From the NCBI GenBank assembly GCA_002366565.1, contig DFBJ01000012.1, positions 62,001-126,000 of the forward strand: a stretch of DNA of 64,000 nt, in the 5' to 3' direction. How positions within the stretch are numbered: position 1 is the stretch's first letter; every line of letters begins with the position of its first letter. Below are positions 27,401-35,608 of this stretch, piece after piece. The DNA comes from Bacteriovoracaceae bacterium UBA3083. Its GTDB lineage: Bacteria > Bdellovibrionota > Bacteriovoracia > Bacteriovoracales > Bacteriovoracaceae. The position numbers and the translations under genes are program-made. The notes under the pieces are model-generated. The model did no database searches. It had not been told where the DNA came from and saw nothing but the letters and a program-made list of their open reading frames with translations.

Positions 27401-27709
27401 TGGCTCACCATTTTTCTTTAATACTTTTAGTGACCAGCTCGCGCAGTATTGATTTCCCTTTGTGCTAAAATAGAGCTTTATATTTGCACTGGCCGTCCCA
27501 AGAGAGACAAAATCTTTACTATCTAAATTCTTCTTATAATTTTTTCCATAGAGCGCTAAACTTATTGCCGTAAGAATTGAACTCTTACCCGAGCCTGTTG
27601 GACCTGTAATAGCAAATAGCTCTCCTTCTTTAAGGATCTCTTCAAAGTCTATAAAGTGCTTACCCATTAGACTTGTAATGTTTTCTATCTCTAGTGAATT
27701 AAGCCTCAT
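24467..27709 (-). CDS. sbcC: Exonuclease SbcC (ATPase subunit of SbcCD)
   Basis: A 1080-residue SMC-like ATPase that works with SbcD to cut hairpins and process double-strand breaks. Walker A GPTGSGKSS is near residue 35; two long coiled-coil arms follow, with the zinc hook CxxC (CKVC) near residue 522 between them; the ABC signature LSGGETFLVSLAMALTLAEM and Walker B CFFIDEGFGSLD lie near the C-terminus. All key motifs are present. It overlaps the 3' end of sbcD by 11 bases, so the two subunits are translationally coupled. Confidence 0.95.
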   Translation of the reverse strand: MRLNSLEIENITSLMGKHFIDFEEILKEGELFAITGPTGSGKSSILTAISLALYGKNYKKNLDSKDFVSLGTASANIKLYFSTKGNQYCASWSLKVLKKNGEPIKKPSPQRIVTKDGVAIESSPEEIIGLTFDQFIRSVVLNQGQFSKFLTSNFSERRKILERLYSENELSEINKKLRETLSTQKQEIEKLSIKLDSSLPYTEDEILEAEQELPKQIDEKNDREKNFNSLQEIHNQLKDVLEFSSKRIQFSNRIKDINIQLEQANQDVNKQIDLIRKKTKAYDTFKVGYTEKVEKLKKAISVRSKVENISESLNSLNDSKLRIENKTKDISLERSKKDEDLKSLKANKVSLEERGILSHLDSIQTESIEDCLTKIQSIEDSNIVYKENIESRKNELSQTEVEGKKLAAILETQQSNIFDIFKTKDFEKHYQENLSIIESKINELNKDLLLREQAQEKKNKLKDELKAIDLKTKKETLTKADAKIKALELDLKRSQEKEKEQKKNEVLIDLLDQSIKDSECKVCTQKVDINFLESIKSDLVKTLNKNQGLINISEVQEQITQEQSKYTLLEHDIKTLSEKRDSLTNEIKDLETTITNFDKQLKQQTESTEEKKKLQQNYNLCREIHQSVILTTEKINALREDFKKIRVSIEQSENRIQENTESSKELGSKISELINESFTVDKIDHVKKSIKQTNEYHKVLGQIENIQTINDSLQKQLNSLEVEKKDCEFNITKLSFDKKELEKELTKLTGDSNIDDALSELEKQRESMESELKELSKKKSQLETEYTRLLTSLDSLKDQINSLENSIISALGNITTINFQVDNLASDNKETKIFLEKVKALKTYPETEETIQGLKEGSQRLLLTELNIFKERLNSLVSSISKSEEKISLYRSKEAEQTKDKALLKELTGSFDRLNNLADVLGRNKDEFRNFVLGFIEQQLIQNTNQELSKICDGRYGLTQKESTHGHDFFISDRWNGAMERKVTTLSGGETFLVSLAMALTLAEMTRGQVDIDCFFIDEGFGSLDADSIEDAFSALMSVRSRGKQIGIISHIKELTSRIPANINLNKSAEGQSKIEYLYN

Positions 27710-28901
27710 CTGTGGCCATCACAACTTCTAAGAGATTGTTGAAGTCTTGTTTTAGCTCAACAGGTATATCTTCACTCTCTGGATATTTCTTTTTATAGAA
27801 GAGATCAAAGAGCTCTTCCGTTCTTAAACTTTTTTCAAGAATATGTTCGTCTCTTTGCTCATGTTCTCCAACGACTATTGCTTGGAATGATAAGAGATGA
27901 ATTCCCTTTGTTAGAAGTTCTGCTCTGAGCGTTTCCGCCATTGATGTTATAGGGGAGACTGTTTTAACTTTCATTTCTAGATAGACTTCTATGTCTTCTC
28001 TATTTCCCCAACTTGTAATTATTTGATCTTTGTATTCTTCAACTTCATCTTTAGTACAAGTTATTCTAAGTAATTTATCAAACTCTTTTATAGCTACGCG
28101 TTCAAAAGACAATTTATTATCCGTTATATCGACTACTGAAACTTCTTTTGTCGTCGTTTCACTAAAGCGAAATGCCATTGGGGATCCACTGTAGTGAACA
28201 ATAGGGGATTCTTTTCTTACTGTTTGCGCCTTATGGATATGTCCAAGGGCGACGTAGTCAAAGTCATTAAGTATATTCGTTGGTATAGAATCTATGCCAG
28301 ATAAGTTTAGTCCCTGCTCTGATCCAGCTTCTTCGTAACTTCCAAAGAGGTGGTGTGACATAAGGATTTTCTTACCAATACTTTTTGCAGTTAACTTTTC
28401 TAAAGCAACTTCAATGACTGGGAGTAAACCTTCTTCAATATCTATGTCCCAGCACTTTGCAAGATTAAATAACTCATGTGTCCTAAAATAAGGTAAAAGA
28501 CAGATTGATACTTCTTCATCCCTAATATTAAGATTGTGTACATAAGGAGAAAAGTTATCTTTTGCTAGTTCATTTAAATTCCCAACAACATGAATATTAT
28601 TAAGTTCTAGAAATGGTGCAGGGGCCTCTAAGAAGTTTGAACTATCGTGGTTACCGCCGATAATGAAAATTGGAATTTGTTTTTTTGCAGATAATGACTT
28701 TAAAAAATTAAAGTAGAGTTTAAGCGCTTCATTTGGAGGTGTTGGTACATCGAAAATGTCTCCACTTATTAAAAGAATATCTATCTCTTCAGTAATTATA
28801 TATTCAGATAACCATGTGAGAAAGAGTTCTTGTTCCTTAATACGACTGACCTTATAGAGCTTTTTTCCTAAATGCCAGTCGCTTGTGTGAAGTATCTTCA
28901 T
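27699..28901 (-). CDS. sbcD: Exonuclease SbcD (nuclease subunit of SbcCD)
   Basis: A 400-residue calcineurin-like metallophosphoesterase. Metal ligands are visible in order: DWHLGK (residues 7-12), GDIFD (about 48-52), GGNHD (about 82-86), MSHHLF and ALGHIHKAQ, as in Mre11/SbcD. With SbcC it forms the Mn-dependent nuclease. The start is 5 bases after the ricT stop and the end overlaps sbcC, so the three are one transcript. Confidence 0.95.
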   Translation of the reverse strand: MKILHTSDWHLGKKLYKVSRIKEQELFLTWLSEYIITEEIDILLISGDIFDVPTPPNEALKLYFNFLKSLSAKKQIPIFIIGGNHDSSNFLEAPAPFLELNNIHVVGNLNELAKDNFSPYVHNLNIRDEEVSICLLPYFRTHELFNLAKCWDIDIEEGLLPVIEVALEKLTAKSIGKKILMSHHLFGSYEEAGSEQGLNLSGIDSIPTNILNDFDYVALGHIHKAQTVRKESPIVHYSGSPMAFRFSETTTKEVSVVDITDNKLSFERVAIKEFDKLLRITCTKDEVEEYKDQIITSWGNREDIEVYLEMKVKTVSPITSMAETLRAELLTKGIHLLSFQAIVVGEHEQRDEHILEKSLRTEELFDLFYKKKYPESEDIPVELKQDFNNLLEVVMATDEA

Positions 28902-28906
28902 ATTCT

Positions 28907-30259
28907 TTATTCTGGTTTCTTAGCTTGTTTCTTTTTTCTTGGCCTGTATTTTTTCTTTTGAGCTGACTTAGGTTTATTACCATCTGCTGGTGCAGCTTGT
29001 TTCTCAGCATTTTGTTTTGAGTTATTTTTATTTCTGTTATGTGGTCTCTTATTGTGAGGCCTTTTATTTTTCTTTTCAGACTTAACTTGGATTTCACCTT
29101 CCAAGCTATTTAGCTCTTCTAGGCTATTGTCATCATCAGAATCATCTAGAAATACTTCTACAACACTTCCAGGGTTTTCTTCGCTGTACTTCTTTAGAAA
29201 CTCTTCTGACTTTCTCTGTTCTTCATCTGTAAGACCGATAACAGTGCTTGTTTCATTTACAATATGTCTAAGGTCGTTTGGAAATTTCCAATCTTTTGGT
29301 GGTTTACAATCATCTTTTACAAATTGATTTACTGAGTAACGTCTAATTTGACCTTTCTCAGTAATCATATCAAATTGCTCAACAAGTAAATGTAGTTTTT
29401 GAACTCTACCGATATCGCCATTCTTTGCTTTTAAGAATATTCCTTCTTTAGGTAGAAGAGTTCTTTTTTGAGAGTAAACATCATCTTCATATTTAATACA
29501 ACATTTTATCTGACCACAGATACCATTGATCTTACTTGGTATTAAAGCAAGGTTTTGATTCTTGGCCATTTTGATACTTACATTACCGTAGTTTTTTAAA
29601 AAACTTGAGCAACATGTTTGTAATCCACAAACACCAATTGCTCCAATCGCTGCGGCCCTATCTCTTACTGAGATTTGTCTTAGTTCAATTCTCATTTTTA
29701 AGTCAGCAACAAGGTCTTTAACAAGGTTTCTGAAGTCGACTCTCGCTGGGGCATTAAAGTAGAATACGGCCTTTTTACCAAATTGAATGAATTCAACGTG
29801 AGTCAGGTTCATATCTAACTTATGTTTTTCAATTAAATTTTTACAGAAATTTTCAGCTTCTTTCTCTTTTAAGTAGTAACTTCTTTGTTCACTCACGTCT
29901 TCGTCAGTGGCAACTTTACTAATACTTTTTAACGGAAGCATACTCTTATCAAAAGGCACTTCATAAGGAACAGAGTTGATATAACCAAGAGTCATACCAC
30001 GGTCACTCATTGCCATAACCTTTTGTCCGTACATAAACTTTCTCTTTCCAATTAGGAATGGAAATGACTTCGCATTCCCAGGAAACCTTACTCGTACTAA
30101 TTTTATTATTTCACCAGCCGTAAGCTTACTGTCATCAGTAGTGTTTGATGATTCTGTCTTTACTGTTTCTTGTGGAGTGCTTTCGTTTGACTCTAGAGAT
30201 TCTGGTTGCTTTGTTTGTGAATTATCTTCTTCTGTATTTGAATTTGCATTTTCTTGCAT
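28907..30259 (-). CDS. ricT: PSP1-domain protein RicT/YaaT-like
   Basis: A protein of about 450 residues. After an acidic Ser/Thr/Glu-rich start comes the PSP1 domain (RFPGNAKSFPFLIGKRKFMYGQKVM to about residue 290) with the Fe-S cysteine cluster CGLQTCCSSFL and CGQIKCC. In Bacillus, RicT joins the Ric complex that acts with RNase Y on mRNA maturation. The C-terminal 60 residues are Lys/Arg/Asn-rich and disordered, probably RNA-binding. The frame extends 11 codons to an ATG at 30292, but MQENANSN at 30259 has a GGA-containing leader and is preferred. The tmk-holB-ricT order is conserved in many bacteria. Confidence 0.9.
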   Translation of the reverse strand: MQENANSNTEEDNSQTKQPESLESNESTPQETVKTESSNTTDDSKLTAGEIIKLVRVRFPGNAKSFPFLIGKRKFMYGQKVMAMSDRGMTLGYINSVPYEVPFDKSMLPLKSISKVATDEDVSEQRSYYLKEKEAENFCKNLIEKHKLDMNLTHVEFIQFGKKAVFYFNAPARVDFRNLVKDLVADLKMRIELRQISVRDRAAAIGAIGVCGLQTCCSSFLKNYGNVSIKMAKNQNLALIPSKINGICGQIKCCIKYEDDVYSQKRTLLPKEGIFLKAKNGDIGRVQKLHLLVEQFDMITEKGQIRRYSVNQFVKDDCKPPKDWKFPNDLRHIVNETSTVIGLTDEEQRKSEEFLKKYSEENPGSVVEVFLDDSDDDNSLEELNSLEGEIQVKSEKKNKRPHNKRPHNRNKNNSKQNAEKQAAPADGNKPKSAQKKKYRPRKKKQAKKPE

Positions 30260-30336
30260 TATATAAAATCCATTTTTATTATATTTAAACATATATATTC
30301 ATGAATTTTCAGTGATTTGTCTAGGTACAAAGCAGC

Positions 30337-31152
30337 TTAATTGATGGTGAGCATCAAGCCTGTAAGCTTTTCTGGAGAATAGTTATTGAATACAGCAGCA
30401 GTTTCGTACCACTTGAGAGCTTTTGTAAATGATTCTAATTCCTTATAGCTGCAACCACGCTGATTGACGAATCGAGTCAGTGCATCGATAAACTCAATTT
30501 CAAGAGATTTCTTCCCTTTTAACGAGTCGTATAAAGGCATTATATTTGATCTATTACTCTCGATTTTCTTTATATTGAGAATAAAATCTTCTTTAAATCC
30601 ATTTTCTTGTAAGAAATCTGACAATAACTCAATTGGTTTCGATTCTGTGTGAGTGATCTCAGCTGGAACACGTATATAAATGGCCCTTGAAGATATTGTT
30701 GGGAGTATTTTCTTGCGATATGGGTCGAGCATTAAGATTGTTGTATTTGCAGCAGGCTCCTCAAGAGTCTTTAGAAGCTTGTTACTTAATATCTTTGTAA
30801 TAGAGTGAGCATCATCAATAACAACGAACCTCTGTTTCAGCTCTAATGGTTTATAGTTTTGAAATTTGAAAAACTCGTTGAAGCTTTCGTCATTTACACT
30901 ATAGTTCTCATTCTCATCTTCTTTTAGAATTTGAAGAATATCACTATTTCCAAGATCTAGTTTATTTAGTGCATCTGCTTTAGAGATGGATTTTTCTTCT
31001 GATATAATCTTTCCAAGAAATTCTCTTGTCCAAGATCTTGTGAATTCACGTGGGTCTTCTTGTGTTGGGGATGGCTGTATAATATAGAAATGGGCCAACT
31101 TATCCTTGGCCCATAATGAGATTAGTTTTTCTAAAATTGTATTATTGCTCAT
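30337..31152 (-). CDS. holB: DNA polymerase III subunit delta'-like
   Basis: A 271-residue clamp-loader protein. Recognisable features are LAHFYIIQPSPTQ (degenerate P-loop region, as usual for delta'), the internal RFVVIDDAHSITKILSNKLLKTLEEPAANTTILML (delta'-type Walker B and sensor segment, about 109-143) and PTISSRAIYIRVP (S-R-C/A motif). The N-terminal zinc module is lacking, making it short. Overlaps tmk by 11 bases and precedes ricT, the common tmk-holB-yaaT cluster, which supports the call. Confidence 0.85.
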   Translation of the reverse strand: MSNNTILEKLISLWAKDKLAHFYIIQPSPTQEDPREFTRSWTREFLGKIISEEKSISKADALNKLDLGNSDILQILKEDENENYSVNDESFNEFFKFQNYKPLELKQRFVVIDDAHSITKILSNKLLKTLEEPAANTTILMLDPYRKKILPTISSRAIYIRVPAEITHTESKPIELLSDFLQENGFKEDFILNIKKIESNRSNIMPLYDSLKGKKSLEIEFIDALTRFVNQRGCSYKELESFTKALKWYETAAVFNNYSPEKLTGLMLTIN

Positions 31153-31831
31153 CTTTCTTGAAAATAAGCTTATTCAATTCCTCTTTGATATCTTCAAAAA
31201 CGAGCTCTAAGCTTTGATTACCATCTATGATGCTTATTCTTTCTGGGAATAGCTCACAACTCATATCATAACCTGCTATAAGGTTCTCGTAGAAATCCTT
31301 ACCACGGCTTTCAAAGTAATCTTTAGGAGCATTTCTTACTCTCTGTCTACCAAGAGATGTCTCTGTTGATATCTTTAAGTAGAATGTCTTGTGTGGAATA
31401 AGATTTAATGGAAATACATTATGCATGTTTAGAACAGTATCTATTCCTAAACCTCTAGCAATTCCTTGGTAAGCTATTGATGAGTCTATGTAACGATCAT
31501 ATATAATGACTGTTCCAGGAGTATTTAATTCTTTTAAAGTAACTTCTGTTAGAAGTTGAGCTCTAGAAGAAGCAAATAAGTAAGCTTCAGAAATAGGCTC
31601 TAGCTCTGTCTTAGAGTTTAGAATTGCCTGTCTTAACTTTTCTCCAAATGGTGTTCCACCTGGCTCTCTTAGTATAAGAACACGAAAACCTTGAGACTCA
31701 AGGTAATCTTTTGCTGATATAATTTGTGTTGATTTTCCAGCGCCTTCAATTCCTTCAAAGCTTAGAAAGAATGAACCTGGGAAGGCCGGTGATCTGAAGT
31801 TATTTAAAATTTCTGTATTTTTTAGTTTCAT
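31142..31831 (-). CDS. tmk: Thymidylate kinase
   Basis: A 229-residue dTMP kinase: P-loop FEGIEGAGKSTQ (about 25-36), substrate motif REPGGTPFGEKLRQ (55-68), the DRY segment VIIYDRYIDSSIAYQG (about 109-124) and the LID region with R-Q-R-V-R. It converts dTMP to dTDP for DNA synthesis. First gene of the minus-strand tmk-holB-ricT-sbcD-sbcC run. Confidence 0.95.
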   Translation of the reverse strand: MKLKNTEILNNFRSPAFPGSFFLSFEGIEGAGKSTQIISAKDYLESQGFRVLILREPGGTPFGEKLRQAILNSKTELEPISEAYLFASSRAQLLTEVTLKELNTPGTVIIYDRYIDSSIAYQGIARGLGIDTVLNMHNVFPLNLIPHKTFYLKISTETSLGRQRVRNAPKDYFESRGKDFYENLIAGYDMSCELFPERISIIDGNQSLELVFEDIKEELNKLIFKKDEQ

Positions 31832-31888
31832 AGAGTATTTTTATCATAAAAATACTCATGAAGTCACAGGAATTATTGATTTTCTAAT

Positions 31889-33115
31889 TTAGTAATCAAC
31901 TTCCTCGTTGAATACTTCTTCGGCCTGGTTTGACTCAATACTATCAACATCGCCTTCATATTCATCTACAAATTCTTCTTCTCTGAACTCATCTTCTCTG
32001 AACTCTGGATCAATTGTCTCTTTACTCAATGTACTTCTGATAGGGTCGAGCTCTACAGGATCAGTATTGTCGTCATAGTAAAAGTCATCATTGCTATCAG
32101 GTTTTCTTGCGTCATTTGTAAGCTTCTTTTTTGACGCTTGTCTAAATGCCTTACTTCTTCTAAATGAAGTAGGCCTTGAGTTTACTTTGGCATCATTATT
32201 TATTGTAGTTGGTCTACTTGTCTGTGTATTTGAACTCTCAATTTTTTTAATTGGCTTTAGTTTAATTGGCTCAATTTTCTTTGCATCAATTTTTCTGGTA
32301 GGAGTGATTGCTGGTTTTGGAGCAGGTTTTTGATTACTCCAAGTTACAAATACAGCAATAAGACCTATAGCCGAAAGCGCAAATAGACCTTGCCAAAGAT
32401 AGTCTTGAAAACTTTTACTTTCGCTAGTCACTACAACTTCTTCTTGCTTCTCTATTTCCTCTTGATGAGATTTACTTAAAGCTTCCTTGGCCTTACCTGT
32501 TCTTAGGTTACCAATGTATGCAAGACCTGCAATTAGATTCGTTTTATCATCTGAATAGTGCTTAAGCTTTTTACTAACTTCTTTTTTAGATTGGTTGAAT
32601 ACGTTTTGCTTAGGAAGCATAGGTAATTCTTCATTTGATTTAAGTACTCTTCTATCAAATTCTTCTATATGGTATAGAGGTCCCCAGCTTGCGCCATCAT
32701 CAATTGAAACTTCATCTGTGACGAGTATTTCTTTTTGTTCAAGCATTGAATTAACTTCAAATGCTGTATATGGGCCATACTTTTGACCATTCATGAACAG
32801 GTGATATTGAGTATCTTCTGTATCTAGTTCCTGATTAGAAATTAACTGTGGTCTTCTTCTTTGAAAAAGTGGGTGTTCAAATATATGTACCCATTCTTCT
32901 TTATCATATGATTTTATTTCAGTACCATCTTCAAATTGATTCGAAGATTGTAAGTACTCTCTTATGTCTTGTTGCCATATCGGTCCAACGACTTTGCCAT
33001 CAAATCTAATATCGTAAACTTCATTTTGAGGATATTGACCTGAAGACATTTGTTCTTCAGTAAGAATTAAATCCTCAATCCCTTTGCTTATTTCTTTAAA
33101 CTTCGCATTTGACAT
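31889..33115 (-). CDS. Tandem DUF4339/GYF-like protein with one TM segment
   Basis: A 408-residue protein with two GYF_2 (DUF4339) domains near residues 32-78 and 103-150: the hallmark 'G.x.GP' and W/Y pattern is clear in FDGKVVGPIWQQDIREYLQ and FMNGQKYGPYTAFEVNSML. A Lys-rich linker is followed by a single TM (about 244-262), then a Pro/Lys-rich and finally an acidic (Asp/Glu-rich) tail. GYF-like domains bind proline-rich peptides. The likely topology is cytoplasmic adaptor domains and an extracytoplasmic tail. Function unknown. Oriented with the tmk operon but 57 bases upstream. Confidence 0.8.
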   Translation of the reverse strand: MSNAKFKEISKGIEDLILTEEQMSSGQYPQNEVYDIRFDGKVVGPIWQQDIREYLQSSNQFEDGTEIKSYDKEEWVHIFEHPLFQRRRPQLISNQELDTEDTQYHLFMNGQKYGPYTAFEVNSMLEQKEILVTDEVSIDDGASWGPLYHIEEFDRRVLKSNEELPMLPKQNVFNQSKKEVSKKLKHYSDDKTNLIAGLAYIGNLRTGKAKEALSKSHQEEIEKQEEVVVTSESKSFQDYLWQGLFALSAIGLIAVFVTWSNQKPAPKPAITPTRKIDAKKIEPIKLKPIKKIESSNTQTSRPTTINNDAKVNSRPTSFRRSKAFRQASKKKLTNDARKPDSNDDFYYDDNTDPVELDPIRSTLSKETIDPEFREDEFREEEFVDEYEGDVDSIESNQAEEVFNEEVDY

Positions 33116-33213
33116 AAAAATCCTCTAATAAGTACTCAGTACTTAATCGGACTTTTTAAGAATTGTTTTAATTGGAAGTAAAAGAATCAGGATTTTTGGT
33201 AATATTTTCCAAA

Positions 33214-33242
33214 AAAAAGGCGACCTTATTAGTCGCCTTTTT
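33214..33242 (-). terminator. Intrinsic terminator of the porin-like gene
   Basis: An 11-bp stem (33214-33224 with 33232-33242), 7-base loop, GC-rich core, flanked by an A-run that becomes a T-tract on the minus strand, 26 bases after the porin-like stop. Confidence 0.9.
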
Positions 33243-33267
33243 GTATGTCTTTAATTTATTTAATCTA

Positions 33268-34119
33268 TTAGAACCAGCTGTAGTAAAGAGTTGCACCAAC
33301 TGATGAGTTTTTAACCCACTCATTTGAGAAACCATCTCTTCCATCTTTTGCAGCAGTCATTTCAGCTTCAAAGTAAGGACCTACAGATAAACCATTTTTG
33401 AAAGAGTAATCAGTGTAAATTCCAATTAGAGAGAATTCGTGGAAGTTATCTGAGTTATTGTAGTTATACTTGTACCAGTTTAGAGACCCATTTACTGAAA
33501 AGCTGTCAGTGATTGAGTAACCTGCACCTAGACCAATCATATTGAAGTGAGTCATGCTAGCGTTGTTTGCATTTCTGTTATAAACAACATTATCAGCAGT
33601 TAATGATAGTCTTAACTTTCCTAAAGACTTACCAGCACTGAAGATTGCTCTACCGTAACCGTCGCTTCCTGATTTTTGGTTGTTTTTTGAGTAGTGGTAA
33701 TATCTTACCTGTGCACTAAGACTAACTCCATGATCTTTCTCATTTAGGATAGAGCTTCTGCTATATCTTAATTGAGTAGAGTGAAGTCTTGTCATATTTG
33801 GTCTATCACCATTTGCATCTTTAGAAATGTAGTCAGTAGTAAATGTAGGTATTACTGATAATCTGTCTTTAGCTGTTACCTTATAGTGAGCATATAGGTA
33901 GTGGTAAGACTTTACACCATCAATGTTGAATGAAGAGTAAGTATCATTAAGGTATGCCATTGAGAATGGAGAGGCCTTAATTTTGTTGTAAATACTTTTA
34001 ATAGAACTTGTTGAAGTTGTTGTCGTGGCCGTTGTTTCTGCTGTGGCTGTTGCGTCTGCTGCATTGGCAGTCATAACAGAAAAGATTGCCATAAGAGCAA
34101 GCATTTTCGTAAGTTTCAT
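33268..34119 (-). CDS. Outer membrane beta-barrel protein
   Basis: The 283-residue product has a signal peptide (MKLTKMLALMAIFSVMTANA) followed by a Thr/Ala-rich region and alternating amphipathic strands with many aromatic residues, ending in LYYSWF: the C-terminal Phe is the outer-membrane assembly signal recognised by BamA. Strand repeats such as LRYSRSSI, SLSAQVRYYHYSK and LSLTADNVVYNRN suggest roughly 12 strands. It could be a porin or lipid channel; no specific family is recognised. The upstream gap carries nested inverted repeats. Confidence 0.82.
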   Translation of the reverse strand: MKLTKMLALMAIFSVMTANAADATATAETTATTTTSTSSIKSIYNKIKASPFSMAYLNDTYSSFNIDGVKSYHYLYAHYKVTAKDRLSVIPTFTTDYISKDANGDRPNMTRLHSTQLRYSRSSILNEKDHGVSLSAQVRYYHYSKNNQKSGSDGYGRAIFSAGKSLGKLRLSLTADNVVYNRNANNASMTHFNMIGLGAGYSITDSFSVNGSLNWYKYNYNNSDNFHEFSLIGIYTDYSFKNGLSVGPYFEAEMTAAKDGRDGFSNEWVKNSSVGATLYYSWF

Positions 34120-34201
34120 TGAATTCTCTCCTTCATAAATATCAGTACATTTTTTTCAATGGTCATTTGTCCCAATTTTTTGTTGGATTATCAATAGATT
34201 T

Positions 34202-34256
34202 TTGTCAGAAGTACGTTTCTTACTTGTAAATGTAAGGAAAAGTTATATTCTGACAA
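34202..34256. promoter_or_regulatory. Nested inverted repeats in a divergent promoter region
   Basis: A perfect 9-base inverted repeat (TTGTCAGAA at 34202-34210 and TTCTGACAA at 34248-34256) encloses a second stem (34216-34223 with 34232-34239, one wobble). It lies between the divergent barrel gene and the Kdo-transferase-like gene, where an operator or structured leader would be expected. Confidence 0.45.
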
Positions 34257-34327
34257 GATTAGACAGGCATTAGATAGCTCGAAACTTAAATAATGACAGT
34301 TTGACACCATTTTGAGAATATTTTTCC

Positions 34328-35608
34328 ATGATGTTAAACACTTATCTAACTTTTCAAAGAGTTATCCTACTTATTCATTATCTTATCTACCCGTTATCAT
34401 TGGTATTGAGCCCAGTTTTCACCTTTGTAAAAAAGCGTAGACAGTTTGAAACAGCTTTAGCAGTTTCTTCCTTTAAGGGGAGTGGGAGGCATGCAAGCCA
34501 TTGCTTTCATGTATCTAGTGAGGGAGAGCTTGAGCAGGCGCTACCACTAATTCAGTATTTCTTAGATCAGGGCAATTTAATAGAGCTCGTATACACATCA
34601 GACTCCGTCTCTAGAAAGTGTGATTTACTTTCAAAACAATATGAAAACTTAAACGTACTTAGAATGCCACTATTAAGCTTTCCTAGAATTAGCTTTAGAA
34701 GATGGGTGACAGCTAAGAAGCTCTTTATGTGTCGTTATGACTTCTTTAGTGAGCTGATGCTCTATGGTTCAAGAAAGGATGTCGAATTCACTCTCTTATC
34801 AGCTTCCTTAAAAGGGAAGAGATTAAGTGGTTTTAAGAAAGTTTTTACAAGAGACCTATATAGATGCTTTGACTATATTATTGCTGCTTCAGAAGTTGAG
34901 AAAGAGAACTTCCTTAATCTTTCTTCTGATTATAACGTTACCGCTTTTGAGTTTAGGCTTCTACAGATTGCTTCAAGGTTAGATGCTTCTGAAGATAAGT
35001 TTCTAGAGAAAGATTCTCTATATAACTTTTTTGAAATTTTAAAAAGTAGAGACGTTAAGACAAATCTAATAATTGGCTCTTCTTGGGAAGTAGAATTAAA
35101 TATTTTCAAAGACCAACGCTTAGTTGAGAAAATTAGAGCAGGAGAGTTGTTAGTTGTAATTGCTCCACACTCACTATCAAAAGAATCGCTTCTAAGTTTA
35201 ACAAAAGTTTTTAATGAACTCGCTCCATCTTTAAGTTTAGTAAATGCTAATGATGTTAGAGAATATAGAGAAGGAGAAGTATATTTAAATTCAACTCCTG
35301 GAGTTCTGCTTGAGAGTTATTCGCTCTTTGGACATGTTCTTGTCGGAGGAGGGCATGGACGAAGCATTCACTCTGTTCTTGAGCCATACCTTGCTGGGTC
35401 TAGAGTTTACTGCGGCCCTAAAGTATTTAGATCAACTGAATTTGACTTTATAAAGAAAGAATCACCTAATGATGTTGTGGTTATTGAGAATTTAGAAGAA
35501 ATTTCTAGCTCAATAGCTGATTATAATAGAGAATTAGAATTAGAGAAGCGAAGTAGTTTAATTAATCTTTATAAGAGTCGCTTTACTGAAATTATGGAAC
35601 GGTTTTAA
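34328..35608 (+). CDS. Kdo transferase (WaaA/KdtA)-like glycosyltransferase
   Basis: A 426-residue protein resembling 3-deoxy-D-manno-octulosonic acid transferase, which adds Kdo to lipid A at the inner face of the membrane. An N-terminal anchor helix (about 10-32) is followed by the HVSSEGELEQALPLI segment (family: 'H..S.GE..aa.PLi'). The C-terminal half has NLIIGSSWEVELNIF, IAPHSLSKESL and the donor-site region VLVGGGHGRSIHSVLEPYLAGSRVYCGPKVF, matching 'VGGS...GGHN.lEP...g.pvi.GP'. The acceptor region is divergent (RISFRRWVTAKKLF in place of FWP...K). Its stop overlaps the next ATG by one base. Confidence 0.8.
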   Translation: MMLNTYLTFQRVILLIHYLIYPLSLVLSPVFTFVKKRRQFETALAVSSFKGSGRHASHCFHVSSEGELEQALPLIQYFLDQGNLIELVYTSDSVSRKCDLLSKQYENLNVLRMPLLSFPRISFRRWVTAKKLFMCRYDFFSELMLYGSRKDVEFTLLSASLKGKRLSGFKKVFTRDLYRCFDYIIAASEVEKENFLNLSSDYNVTAFEFRLLQIASRLDASEDKFLEKDSLYNFFEILKSRDVKTNLIIGSSWEVELNIFKDQRLVEKIRAGELLVVIAPHSLSKESLLSLTKVFNELAPSLSLVNANDVREYREGEVYLNSTPGVLLESYSLFGHVLVGGGHGRSIHSVLEPYLAGSRVYCGPKVFRSTEFDFIKKESPNDVVVIENLEEISSSIADYNRELELEKRSSLINLYKSRFTEIMERF

